Assembly (NCBI GenBank): GCA_015227615.1
Contig: JAALGZ010000066.1
Location: 62,001 to 126,000 of the forward strand
From: Labyrinthula sp. Ha
Lineage: Eukaryota > Sar > Bigyra > Labyrinthulida > Labyrinthulaceae
Length of the DNA: 64,000 nt
Direction: 5' to 3'
Part shown: positions 1 through 11,438 of the stretch, in pieces
Layout of the letters: each line of letters opens with the position of its first letter
Position numbering within the stretch: position 1 is the first letter of the stretch
Position numbers and translations under genes: made by a program
The notes under the pieces: generated by a model
Database searches by the model: none
Told to the model about the DNA's origin: nothing
What the model saw: only the letters and a program-made list of their open reading frames with translations

Positions 1-513
1 ATCACCTCTCTGCATGTGTACAACTCTGGATGTACACTGTCTTGAATACGGTTTAATCATCTTATGTGGATATACCTTAGCGTTCTCCTTAACTGGTTTT
101 GCTACTCTTCTATCACTATTTCCCTGTCTCAAAACTGGATTTACATTACTTCCAAGCACCTTTGCATATTTTGCTTTTGTTGAATCTGAATAATCTGGTA
201 CATTGTAACCCTTTTCTTGCAGTTCTTTTATACAAGCTAATAGTTGAGGAAGAGAGGCAGAGATATTCGGTAACTTGATAATATTTGCATGACGATAAGC
301 AGTCAGATTTCCAAGCTCAGTCAGTGTATCTGGAAATTTTTCTGGCATGAAAAGGTTAAGAACACGATGCGCTACGGAAATGTCTGAGGAAACAACGGGA
401 ATTCCAAATGGTTGCGTGAACCTGTTTATAAGCGGTAAAAAGGAATAGGTGGCCAATAATGGGGCTTCATCTGTTAGGGTATATATAATTTTCCAATCTT
501 CTCCAGTTGGCAT
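1..513 (-). CDS. Monomeric NADP-dependent isocitrate dehydrogenase, N-terminal part (runs off left edge)
   Basis: The minus-strand frame is open from an ATG at 511-513 to the window edge (171 codons), with an in-frame TAG a short way upstream. The first residues, KIIYTLTDEAPLLATYS, followed by NIIKLPNISASLPQL, and later NPVLRQGNSDRR, match the start of the monomeric (about 740 aa) isocitrate dehydrogenase family, best known from bacteria such as Azotobacter and Corynebacterium. The enzyme oxidatively decarboxylates isocitrate to 2-oxoglutarate and makes NADPH. The GNSDRR segment is a conserved stretch of the family. No intron interrupts the visible part and there is no signal peptide. The family is patchy in eukaryotes, so lateral acquisition from bacteria is possible, but that is inference. 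About three quarters of the protein lies outside the window. Confidence 0.9.
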   Translation of the reverse strand, partial: MPTGEDWKIIYTLTDEAPLLATYSFLPLINRFTQPFGIPVVSSDISVAHRVLNLFMPEKFPDTLTELGNLTAYRHANIIKLPNISASLPQLLACIKELQEKGYNVPDYSDSTKAKYAKVLGSNVNPVLRQGNSDRRVAKPVKENAKVYPHKMIKPYSRQCTSRVVHMQRGD

Positions 514-3500
514 TCTATTTCTGATTAAATATAAATCGGGGTTTGGAAATATTTTTTTGTTGACTTTGTTTTCTAATCTATCTAACGACTAGAAATAGAT
601 TCAGTTTGCTTTATATCGAGACAATTTTTCTTATCTCTTTGAAATATCTCGGTTCACTGTATAATTATACCTATCAAATCGTCTTATTGAGACAAAAGAG
701 CTTATTGAGAATCTATGGGTGTTACGAAACTGCTTATATATAGTAGTGTTTAATCTCGTTCATCTCCTGTTTACATTAATATTGAATTACCCCAGCATTA
801 ATTGGAATTATTAATGACGTCATATAGTCAATACTTTCTTATTATGTATTTATGGTTTTTTAATTATAATGAGCCCAAAATAGATTTATCCTAGAAATTA
901 TATTATATATTTCATATAGGTTATATATATTTAATAAAACGAGAACCACATTTTATTTCAAGATATAAAACTAGCTTCAACAAGAATCTAAAAAGATTCT
1001 AAAGGACTTGACTTGTTCAAGACTGACGGCTGTCTTAAAGGTGGGGAATGAGCTTGATGTGTTCGTACTTGCTTCAGTTGAGCTTTTTTATATTCGTTTA
1101 TATACTCAGCAGTTTCTTAAACTATAAAACACAAACAATGGGTTAACCAACTTTTAGAACTGGCAATTTATTTATTTCCACTAGTAGACTCAGACTAAAT
1201 AGATAACACTTTTATTTTCTACAATAAATTACTGTTGTTTCTGGTTAATTGCCTTTCCTTTTTTTTGAAGCAGGTGGAAAGGCACAATCAAGACGGTGCA
1301 TTAGACTTTGCCACTGATTACCATTGGGTCAAAAAACTCCTCTAAGTCGCGATGATGACAAGAGGATAAAAAGTTGGTTCTTAACGTGCCAGTACATAAT
1401 CCAAGTTTTGGGAAAGGGATTTATAATTGATCATATTAGTCTTATGGCAGCGGAAATGTGATTCCATTGAGCTGCATAAAAGCTTTGACACAGCTTCACT
1501 ATAGATTATTTGAATTATATAAATATCTGATGAGAAATAGTGTTTTGGGTAATCAATTTCCGCGGTTCATGGTCTGATAACTTGGGTATCTTTGACTACT
1601 CTTACTTTGATATTGTAGTTTTCCATGCACACTTGAAATTTTTTCTAGTTGTAAGAAATTCTTTAGAAGGCGATCAAATATAGACTAGACTTTATTCGTA
1701 TTGTTCAGTCCCTGTTAAGCGGTCAGACTGTCCCCTTGACTGCTCTTTGAAGTTCCTAGTGGTTATAAATGTTAAAAATCATACTAACGGTCACCTTTCA
1801 CTTTCCTCAATTGAATTGCATCTATTTAAAATCGTTCGAGTACCTAATAATGATATTTTCTCTTTCAGGTTGTCATACTTATCCACAGGTATTGTTGTGT
1901 TGGTAGATTTAAACTCGGTTATGAAAATCTTAATTTTTAACAAAGATATTCCGAGTTGAAACAAACTAACTTTATTTTGCTTTTTCTTTTTCTCTTTTTA
2001 TTTTATTTTTTTATTTTTTACCACTTGTTACCTTCCCTTATCATACCTCCCTAGATACCAACCGTCTGAGTACCAGGTACCTGGGCTACCTTACTTCTTC
2101 GGGAACGACAACTATCTGAAACCAACTAACTACGCAAACAACTGAATATACAACAGGTATTCACCACTACAATTCGATATTATAAACAATAGATCACATT
2201 TGTTGAGACTCACCGAGATACTAGCTATTTTTTTCAGGACAGCAGTGATTACTCGATTTATCTCTGTGATTTCATATCTCTTAATTTCTTGCCGGTGAAT
2301 TCATATATCTTAGAAGGTTTATATCACCGAAATAATGACTAATTCACATATTTTCCATTAAATTTATGAATACAAAAAATAATAAAAATTACTTACTCAA
2401 TGCTTTACGTCTTGCAATCTAATAGTTTTCCTTTGTCATTTTCTCTACTCATTTCTATTCACAGGATCTTAAATTTTTTTTTTGGATCATTGAAAATTTT
2501 CATTATGGCTCGTTTTTTGTTAATCATATTTATACCATTGGAACCATGCTGTTGATATAAAGATTATTTTCAGATATCTCTATTTATTTCCCAAGCTTTC
2601 AATAGTGTTCTACGTTTCCAGTGATGATGAAACAACCCAACAAGAAATATAAGCGAGTCATTTTCAAGAGCACATTGGTTAATCTAACTATGAGTTACAA
2701 GCCCTTGCAAGTAGTTCTTGTACACATAAATTATTTGAACCCTATAATTCCATTCTTGAAATAAATTTAAAAGAAAAATACTTTGTCACCAATGGACTGC
2801 AATTTATGATTTTTCGGTTTCTGTAGAGGCTCTAATCCGGTATTTAGAGATATCGGCTTATAGCAGCAACTTAGATTGTTGTTCTTACTAGTATCTCCGA
2901 AAAATAATGTTTCTAGTCAATATCAGTTAAGAATGAGTAATTGCTATGTGTGTGCGGTGTGTATAAGAAGGTTTATTATTTTGTCTTAGTAGTTAATTGA
3001 TAAATTGTCAATAACATATACTTATTTGCACTTTGTAAATTTGTAAATGCTAAGCAAAAACTTCTTTTTTAATTACATCATTTCTTTCATTCTGGTTTTA
3101 TTTAGCTTATTGTAAGGTTATATTAAGTTCATTCTGGGTGTAAGAGAATTATCATGACATCAAAAGTAGGAGAGTGTTAGCTTAGCTATACTTAGAGTTA
3201 GCATATACAAAAAAACACCATTTAGAAGAGCTTTTACTCTTGAAAAGTATACCAAGAGCGTTTTATAAACTAAGAGCAAGTCATTTAACTAATCAAATAC
3301 AAAAATATCTTTTTTGCTATGAATGCACCAAAAAAACGAACATAGTACGACTTTTATTAAATCTACAAACTTAAATCTTCTTAGTTTATATTCATCTCCT
3401 ATATTTCTATTTATATGTGCTTTGGAGCACTTTATCATATTTAAAAATTAGAAAAAAAAGAATTTTTATACAAGAATTTGCAATAGTACGACAGAGATTT

Positions 3501-5689
3501 GTATAATTGAAACCAACGAAAATCTCAAAATTTATTATTTTTCTTTTCTAAGCTACTTCAAATTAGTTTTAAATAAGGTTGGAGTCAAAGTTTTTGATAT
3601 TTGACCTATTTGTAGCTCAGTTTTGGTTATTTTAAAGTTGAGTTTGAAGTAAAGCTAAATTAAGCATAATAACTATTGCTGAGATTAATAGGGAAGTTCT
3701 TCAAGTTTCCCCAAACAAAACTCGGAGGTACCCTAAATCATCAATACCTCTGGGTGACTATCATTTCTCAGGACGTTTTATCACTTAGTATCACCCATTC
3801 AGGAATATTTCACATTTAACGGTATCCTTTTTCAGAGTTTCTGACATTTTGGAAATTGGATACATTGTTAGGAAGTCTATACAGAATACTTATATTCTCA
3901 AACAAAGATGTTTCTAGATCTAAATTCACCAGTTCTTTGGACTGGTAAGGTCTGTTTGGGCTCTAGACGAGTATATCTCGAGGTATTACATGGATTGATG
4001 TTGGAAAAAACAGCATTTTAGCCAAATATCGACTTTTCGTAAAAAAAACCTAAATAATAAAATTAAAGGTTATAGATCGTATTTTTAATTGTTGGGGGCA
4101 CCTTAATGTAATGATTTAGGAGATTTAACAAAACTGAGTGTTTTTGTATTTTCAGATGTGCAGTTTTTTAACATTAAACTTTTCTGAGTGAAGTTTAGCT
4201 CAGTTACAATTAAATAGAGAGGGAAAATCCTTGAGAATTGGTTTGATAAGCCAGGTATAGTGAATCCTTAGGGTCTGAGAAGAATCATATCATCTATAGA
4301 GTTCTTCTTCATGATGTTACGTTTAAATGTATGTTTTTAGAGATATAAAACTTAGTGAAATTGACACTTAAAATTCGCCGTTTTTAGGATTTAAAGTACT
4401 CATCTTTATCAAATACCCTGACAAAATACATGGTTGAAAAGGCTTTTTAATGTAAAATACATTGTGAGTCATAATATCGCATTTGCGGAAGATTTCGTTA
4501 CAAAAACAAACAAATACTTTAAGCGTTATTTTCAGGAATCATGGTTTTTATATTTTATATTATTGTAAGCCATTAAAGTTTTAGGTGAGCAAGTGATAAA
4601 TTTAGTTTGCAATATGTTTTGAGCTTTATAGAAGAATTGAAACGGCATTGTTGATTATATGGCCATTATACTGCATTTTTGAAAAAATCGTTGGTAAAGT
4701 TTTTAGCAACCCGTAATAACAAAAAGAAAAAACACTATTGTTTGCTACTACGTTTAACTTAAGTATAACACTTAACCCTGACAGTTCACGGAAGTATCGT
4801 AACCTTATTCTTCAATGTTTTCTGATAGATATAAAATGGATGTGCCATATTTTGGCGACATTTTGCGTTCTACATGTATTTATTCCTTTTAAATCCTATA
4901 TTATATTATATAGCTAAAATGATATTTGAAAGAGATTTCCAAAAGTGGATTTTGTTATTAATATCTCCAAAAATTCATTGAGAAAGGAACCTTGCAATTA
5001 TTATAAATTCATCTAAAGTTCAGGATGACGTGAAAAAAGCAGAATGGAAAAATGTCTTCCATTTCTCAAATACAAAAAAATTAAAATCCAGAGGTTAGAA
5101 AAAAAATTTAAGATAATGATTATAGGTTACAATAGTATTTTACATAAAGATTAAGTGAGATACAAGAGAAATAAAAATACGACCTGGAATTGAGCAGTAT
5201 TCTAGAAATATAGAAATACGTAGTTTAACCCTAGTATTTCCAAGTAAAAGAAAATAAAAAAGTTGCATTATTTTAAAAATTAATCTTTAAGATGTCTTAA
5301 AATTTTATTTGGCTTAAAAATACAAGGTATTGACTGAGAAAAATGGTTTTTACTGAGGAAAATCTTCCTACGATAAATTTTGCTTTGATTTTTGTATGTT
5401 AAAATGCACTTAACTCGTGATTAACTTCTGAAAAAATTGAGCTCCTTTCTTTGAGTGTATAGAAAATTTAAATATTTTTTAAATTATGTGCTATAGGTTT
5501 TCTGAAAAAGAATCTGAGCCAAAATACAGCCATTTCCATATGAACATCATGGAAAGTTTTGCTCTGGCAAAGGTAATACCTCGATGTTCCAAGTTGCATT
5601 TTCTCTCAGAGAGTAGAATTAGTTTTTTTTAATTGTTTAAAAATGGCATTTTAAATGTTTTTCGACTCTCTAGAAGTTTATTTTGTTCT
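514..5689. other. AT-rich stretch with no supported gene
   Basis: No ORF here looks coding on either strand. The sequence is low-complexity and AT-rich, with many A and T runs. I see no repeat with convincing ends. The promoter of the isocitrate dehydrogenase gene should lie at its left end, but no element is recognisable. Confidence 0.5.
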
Positions 5690-5912
5690 TAGTTTGAGAT
5701 AAGTGTAAGGGTAAGGTTAGTAGTAATCAGAAGATTTTCATATAAAATAATTTTCACCTGAAGTTGATTTTATGTTGCCTCTACTTGTGAGTCAGCTTTT
5801 GTTTCTATTTTATTTCTTTTCAGAAAGAATATAGATATAATATACTATGGAGATATAATTTAGCACAGAATATTAAATTGTTAAAAATTTTTGGGAACAC
5901 CAAGAGCTATTA
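5690..5912. repeat. Flank shared with the inverted repeat at 29,588-29,780
   Basis: The reverse complement of this stretch aligns by eye with 29,588 to about 29,780, including a segment with 'ttcccaa' followed by an A/T-rich stretch and 'aatttaatatt', then 'tatctccata'. The palindrome at 5,913-6,046 is therefore one end of a larger dispersed repeat of roughly 350 bp. Identity is moderate, so the copies are old. The outer edge is uncertain. Confidence 0.55.
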
Positions 5913-6046
5913 TTCTTATCGTGCTTATCGTGGTTAACGGAAATTTCCGTTAATTTCTGTTCCGTTAAGATTTCCTTACCGTTAACAACGGTAAGCAAAA
6001 TTTGCCCATTTTGATTTCGGATAGTCAACGGTAAGCACGATAAGAA
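5913..6046. repeat. Palindromic MITE-like repeat M1, copy 1
   Basis: This 134-bp segment is bounded by perfect 15-bp inverted repeats, ttcttatcgtgctta and its complement. It contains internal palindromes built on 'ttaacggaaatttccgttaa' and 'accgttaacaacggt', so a strand could fold into a long hairpin. A related copy with the same ends lies at 29,463-29,587 in opposite overall orientation. It has no coding capacity. It could be a non-autonomous DNA transposon or the hairpin end of a larger repeat. Confidence 0.65.
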
Positions 6047-7949
6047 GCCCTATCCACTTTTAGTTACCCAGTGATTGTTAGTTTTTACCAATAATCTGAG
6101 GAGAGTAATCAAGAACAAGCCATGGAAAATTTTATAGACAACATAACAGTATGCTATATTAAAATCCGGGTCATGGACAACAGTATACGTGTATAATGGG
6201 TGGGTTTTCGCAAAAATTCGAGATTTATATAGTAAACTGTTTCTTGTTTAATCGGTTACAACTAGAATAGATTACTACTATACCATTGGTAGTTTATTAG
6301 ATTATAAACATTTTGTTGCTTAAATTCCTCTGATGTTTCAGAAGGCAGGTAATAGCTTGATGGTAAAAATCTGATAAGCTATGCCACTGCAATAGTTTCT
6401 ATTCACTTCCTATAATAACTGCTTTGTTTATCTTTCTTAAGAAGCAGCATAGCATTGATGCTATCATTTTTCTTTGTATTGATTTTGTATTTTCCCTTCA
6501 GATTACCTACCAGCAAAATTCACTCTCATAGCTTAAGATTTACACAATCTCTCCTGACATAGCCATGTACACACATATTTGCTCTATAACCTTCAATAAA
6601 TTTATCTATTAACTTAAGTGCAAATAAAACTTTTTTCATGTTTTTCTAGTTTTTCGCACTTGCTGTGCATGATTAGTGATTCTCATTAAAAAGGTAACAG
6701 TATCTATACTAGTTCGGGATAATTATTTTGATTTTTTATTCAGAAGATATTTTAAGCTTTTTTCATCTAGTATTATTTTTCAAAAGCCGCAAAATCTTTG
6801 CTCAAAACATAAATTTTTGGACAACCATAATTCCCGTTTACAAATCAAAATCTTCATATGCTTGCGGCAGATGTAAATATAAAAACTCTTGTTTTTTTTT
6901 CGCCAAGAACTTTATTTGCACTAACTGAATAGAATATTCCAATCTTTTTTTTAGATGAATACAGACCACAACGTTAAACACATCTCTACTAAAATAAATT
7001 TCTCTACCTACTGTGGATCTCCAATAAAATAATACAACTCCTGGTTTTATTCAGATAGCTGATAGATTTATTAAATATATATTCAATTTTGAGATTTATC
7101 ATATATTTTTTCTGTATTTATGAGGTAAGAACCTAAAACCTCATATCTTCTTTTAATTATCCAAACAATACAAGAGTTATCACAGAGTATTTTATTAAGA
7201 CCCACAATCAAATACAATAAAAATTTCATAAACTGTATTTAAACTATCGCAATTAGTATTTTTCTATAACACATAATAACTAAAACTGGATTCGGATTTT
7301 TTTACACATGTGTAAATTTACACACGGCGTATGATTGGTTGAATTTTTTTCAGTATGGCCAAATAAGATACAGGGTAAAAATAAATATTAATGACATTTG
7401 TGATTTCATCATTTCGAATTTGGGCCATATAACCAAAAATCATACTTTACGAAATTTTGGAGGTAGCAGGGTTGAAAAGTGGGCCATTTGACCCAAAATC
7501 AGAAAAAACAAAAAAGGAAAATATACAAAAAATGAGAACCGTATTGAGAACCTACCTGAAAACAAAAAGGACCTAGAAAACGCTCCAAAAACAAGAGAGC
7601 TAGAGATATAAGTACATTTTTAAGTTGTTAGAGAAAACTAGAAGTGTTTGCACCTTTCAACGGTTGCAAACGGTTGCTTCAAGTTGTTCAAAAGGACATC
7701 AGTATTTTTTTTTACTTTAGAAATTAAAATTTAAAACTTAAGTATTTTAAAAATTGAAGAAAGTATTGTAGTGCTATTTTAGCAATTGTTGTTTTGTTTC
7801 TATTTTCTCGTAAATATAAATTCAAGGATTAACTTATTTAGAAGTTTAAGACAAATAATTTTGAAAACTGAAATTCAGAAGCTTTAGATTTTTGTTAAAA
7901 TTAAAATTTAAAACTTAAGTAGGTTGATACTTTAATCTAGGTGCAGTTT
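6047..7949. other. AT-rich stretch with no supported gene
   Basis: Two overlapping short ORFs around 6,676-6,928 have no coding character. At 7,420-7,500 the motif gggccat occurs twice; it resembles the core of the GGGCCATATGGCC palindrome found upstream of two genes elsewhere in the window. Nothing else is recognisable. Confidence 0.45.
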
Positions 7950-8330
7950 TTCTAAAACTTTCATCCCTTTTCTTTTTCTTTTTCGTTTTCTTTTTCATAT
8001 TTTTTTGTTAAACTTTCATCGTTTTTCGTTTTCTTTTTCACATATTTTTTGTTAAACTTTCATTCTTTTTCTCTTTTGTTTTCCTTTTCATATTTTTTTG
8101 TTAAACTTTCATTCTTTTTCGTTTTGTTTTTCCTGTGTTTTTTGTTAAGCTTTAATTCTTTTTCTTTTTCTTATGTATTTTGTTAAGCTTTAATTCTTTT
8201 TCGTTTTCCTATGTATTTTGTTAAGCTTTAATTTTTTTTTTCGTTTTCTCTTTCCTATGTATTTTGCTAAGCTTTAATTCATTTTCTTTTTTGCGTTCTT
8301 TTAATTCTAACTTCACATTGTTTTTCGTTG
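7950..8330. repeat. Pyrimidine-rich degenerate tandem repeat
   Basis: About eight imperfect units of roughly 40-50 bp follow one another. The early units contain 'tttttgttaaactttcat' followed by a run of ctttttc/gttttc. The later ones drift to 'tgtattttgttaagctttaa'. One strand is almost entirely pyrimidine. No ORF is associated. It looks like a minisatellite that has diverged from left to right. Confidence 0.75.
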
Positions 8331-11018
8331 CTTTTTATTCAAACCTAACAAATAAAAAAAAAGAATGACACTTATTCCCAATGAGTGAGAGGCACTGCAC
8401 TATATCTGCATGCCTCTCACACCCTTTATAAACCTCTCCTGGAGGTTGTCATGTTCTGATCGTGTTTTCATTTCAATTTTTGGATTGTTGGTTAATGGTT
8501 TATGAATAGAATGTGGCCCAAATGGCCATTGAAAAAACTGAGCCAATAGATTGCCATGTGTAAAAAAATCCTTTCCCACTAAAACTACCCAAAAACCTGT
8601 TAGGATGGAAACATAATTCAGGAATTCCAAATCAATATGGTTAATTTTTAGTGATAGTAAAATATAGATAATTTTAATTCTAATTTTTGCTAAATATGCT
8701 TAAGAAAAAAAAGCACCTTAACCAGTTAAGTTTTTAATATTTTTAATAATTTTAAACAAAAAAGTAGATGTGGTACATTAATAAGTTTATGGTTAGAATA
8801 ACCAATGGGAAATATACTTAGATTTCCAATTTCTTGTAAATTCAATATTGTAATTTTTTTGAGCACTAGATAATATTTTTCTCCTTTTGGATCTAATTTT
8901 GACATCCTTTTAGTTACTTGCACTATTTTTTATTTATCTAAAAAAATTCTTGTGAAATTACATTTTACCTTTTTTCTAATAGTCCAACTTTGATTCTACA
9001 CTTTTTAACATATGATTATATGTAGATTCATTTCCTTAATTTATTTACTTTATTATTTACTACTGTCGTAAAAGATGATTTTCTTACTTATTTTCTTTAT
9101 TTCAAAGAGTTTTAAAATATTTTAAGCCGGTATGTATACTGCTTCTACTGGCTGTCTTGTTTTCCACTCAATAAGCTAGATTATGATTATCCAATAGAAT
9201 TTCATTTCTTTGTATGTATTTTTATAGAAGTGGTAAGGCATGAATAACACTTTCATGGTATTGAAAACTCATTTAAACTACAATAATCTTGGCTCATATA
9301 TTTGTTTGTATGACCAGATCTAGCTGTTTTTCTTAATATTGCAATCACTTTTGTGAATAAAAATTGAATAATTATTGAGCGATATAATAAAACTTTCACA
9401 TCAATAAAAGTTTAACTATGTAACTTTTATACATTTAAAATAAACGATACTAAGTTAGTTAGAGAATAAATACATTCACATATTTCCCTGCTTTTTCTAT
9501 AATGCTTCAATCGTAAAGAACCCCCCCCCCCAAATATTAATAATCGAAGTACCACATATGATTTATCAGGGAAAAAGGTTGTAGCGGAAAGCAGCAAAGG
9601 TACTATATCTTTTGAAAATCTTTAGAACCGGTTTTTATTTCTTATTCTTAAAATGATAACCTAGGTGTTATGAAATTTCCTATTACTTTTCATTATTTGG
9701 TTCCTTATGTAATTAACTTTGCTTTGATGTAATTGTACATATATGCACGGATATAATCATATACCTTCTCAATTTTGAATGCGCTAAGTAATAGAAAATA
9801 TCTATTTTCATATCTAAGATCTTCTTGAATTTTTTAACTTCACATTACTATATTAATTATTGCAAAAAATACCAAGTTATTCATGGAAGTGATAAGAAGT
9901 ATGAGCTCAGGATCTAAAACTAGATGATAAATGTTCATATTTATGTTGCAGCCTATGAAAGCAATATATCTAAAGTATGAATCCTAAATTTTGTACCATC
10001 TGTATGCGACAACTAAAATCGTATATAGTCTTGTAGCTTTACTAATAACAGCTCCTAAAATAATTTATATACTTCTGTGGATAGAATAACATTTTTACCA
10101 TTTTAAGTTAACCTCTTAAAATTCTGTTGAGATATCTATTTGAATTGTGTGTAAGCTATTATCTGTTACTATGTAAAAAAATGTGGTTCATAAAAAATTG
10201 GCAACTAGATTTTAGGTTTGCTGGAGAGTTTTTTAAAAAATACACCCACTCTTATATGAATTTCCTTTATATATTGTTTCTTCTGTTTTCTTTCCCCTTC
10301 GACAAAGCTATACGAGATTAAAAATCCCATGTATTCTTATTGGTTATTCATAATTAAATTTAAAAACCATCATATAATTCCAGCTTGGACATATTTTTTT
10401 AAACCATTGTGCGAAGAAAATTTGGCTGGGAGTGTTTACTTGACTATAATCCAATAAAATATTACCCCAAACTTTTATTATAGTTGCTAATGCGTACCTT
10501 GTAGTCTTTACTAGTGTTGACTATTTTGGCCAGAGTAACTAACTAAGACTTTCTCTACAAAACAAAAGATTTGATAAAAATCTCTCTTGCGTTGCATATA
10601 AGGAAGAGCTTTTTTCTTAGAGAGTTGTGTGAAAAAATGTTAACGATTTCAATTTTGTCACGATTGGGATTAAAAAAAAAGAAAATCTATTAGAAAACAA
10701 GTGCATTACTTTTCCTTTATGTATGTTGTTGTTAAATGGTGGAATATCTCTACCAGATGGGACAAGGATTGATGCCTGTGCCACATTTAATTTAGATGGA
10801 ATAGATTTTTATTGGATTCAGATCTTTATCTACACCCCAGCCTGAAGCTGAAACAAAGAGTAATAACAAGAAAAGTGTCTCTTGAGATGGTTTCAAATAT
10901 TACCTCCCAATTTTTCCGTAACTGTTAGGTACATTCTAGTGAAACCAAGTAGATTCCAAGAAAAAAGAAAACATGTTAACTCAAAGATCGTAAACAAAGA
11001 AAATTAGGCTCTGTATAA
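8331..11018. other. AT-rich stretch with no supported gene
   Basis: Short ORFs at 8,400-8,630, 8,726-8,923 and 10,127-10,321 do not resemble proteins I know and lie in low-complexity sequence. A run of eleven C residues at 9,521-9,531 stands out in otherwise AT-rich DNA. Confidence 0.4.
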
Positions 11019-11438
11019 GAAAGTGACTTTTCTGACTTAGTACTTGATGACTGGAAAAATGAACGTGTAATCTTTGATAGGTTTAACCTGGCATATGATA
11101 CTCCCGGTGAAACTTTAGCGGTGGCAATCTTAAAAGCCACTGCAAAAGCACAAGGGGTAGTGGCAATAAGGGGCAAAGCTTTTTATAAAACAATTGCAAA
11201 GAAAAATAAAATTTTAAATCTAGATTTGAAATATCACGATTCTCTCACTGATTACTGTATCAACACTTCAATTGCACAAAGAGAAGTATCTAATACTGGA
11301 GGCAAGTCTTCTTCTTTCAAATGTTTTGTTGCTGCAATAATAGTGATAAGAAACTTATTAGTGGTTCATAGGCTAAATCAAGGATTAAGTTTAAAATTCT
11401 TGGAAACCATAGGAAAATCAAGCTTATTGTTTTGTTAA
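11019..11438 (+). CDS. Unrecognised ORF, probably an exon or gene relic
   Basis: The frame is open for about 140 codons, from just after a TAA at 11,016-11,018 to a TAA at 11,436-11,438, which is unusual in this AT-rich region. The composition is protein-like: segments such as VILDRFNLAYDT-type text (here VIFDRFNLAYDTPGETLAVA) and a K/A-rich stretch suggest a folded domain with a mixed alpha/beta pattern. There is no good ATG at the start, so it may be an internal or last exon, or a decayed gene. I do not recognise the family and see no neighbour that hints at a role. Confidence 0.35.
   Translation, partial: ESDFSDLVLDDWKNERVIFDRFNLAYDTPGETLAVAILKATAKAQGVVAIRGKAFYKTIAKKNKILNLDLKYHDSLTDYCINTSIAQREVSNTGGKSSSFKCFVAAIIVIRNLLVVHRLNQGLSLKFLETIGKSSLLFC

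Noticed and set aside
8400-8923. Two short minus-strand ORFs
   Set aside because: They lie in AT-rich DNA, have no family resemblance and show no coding signature.
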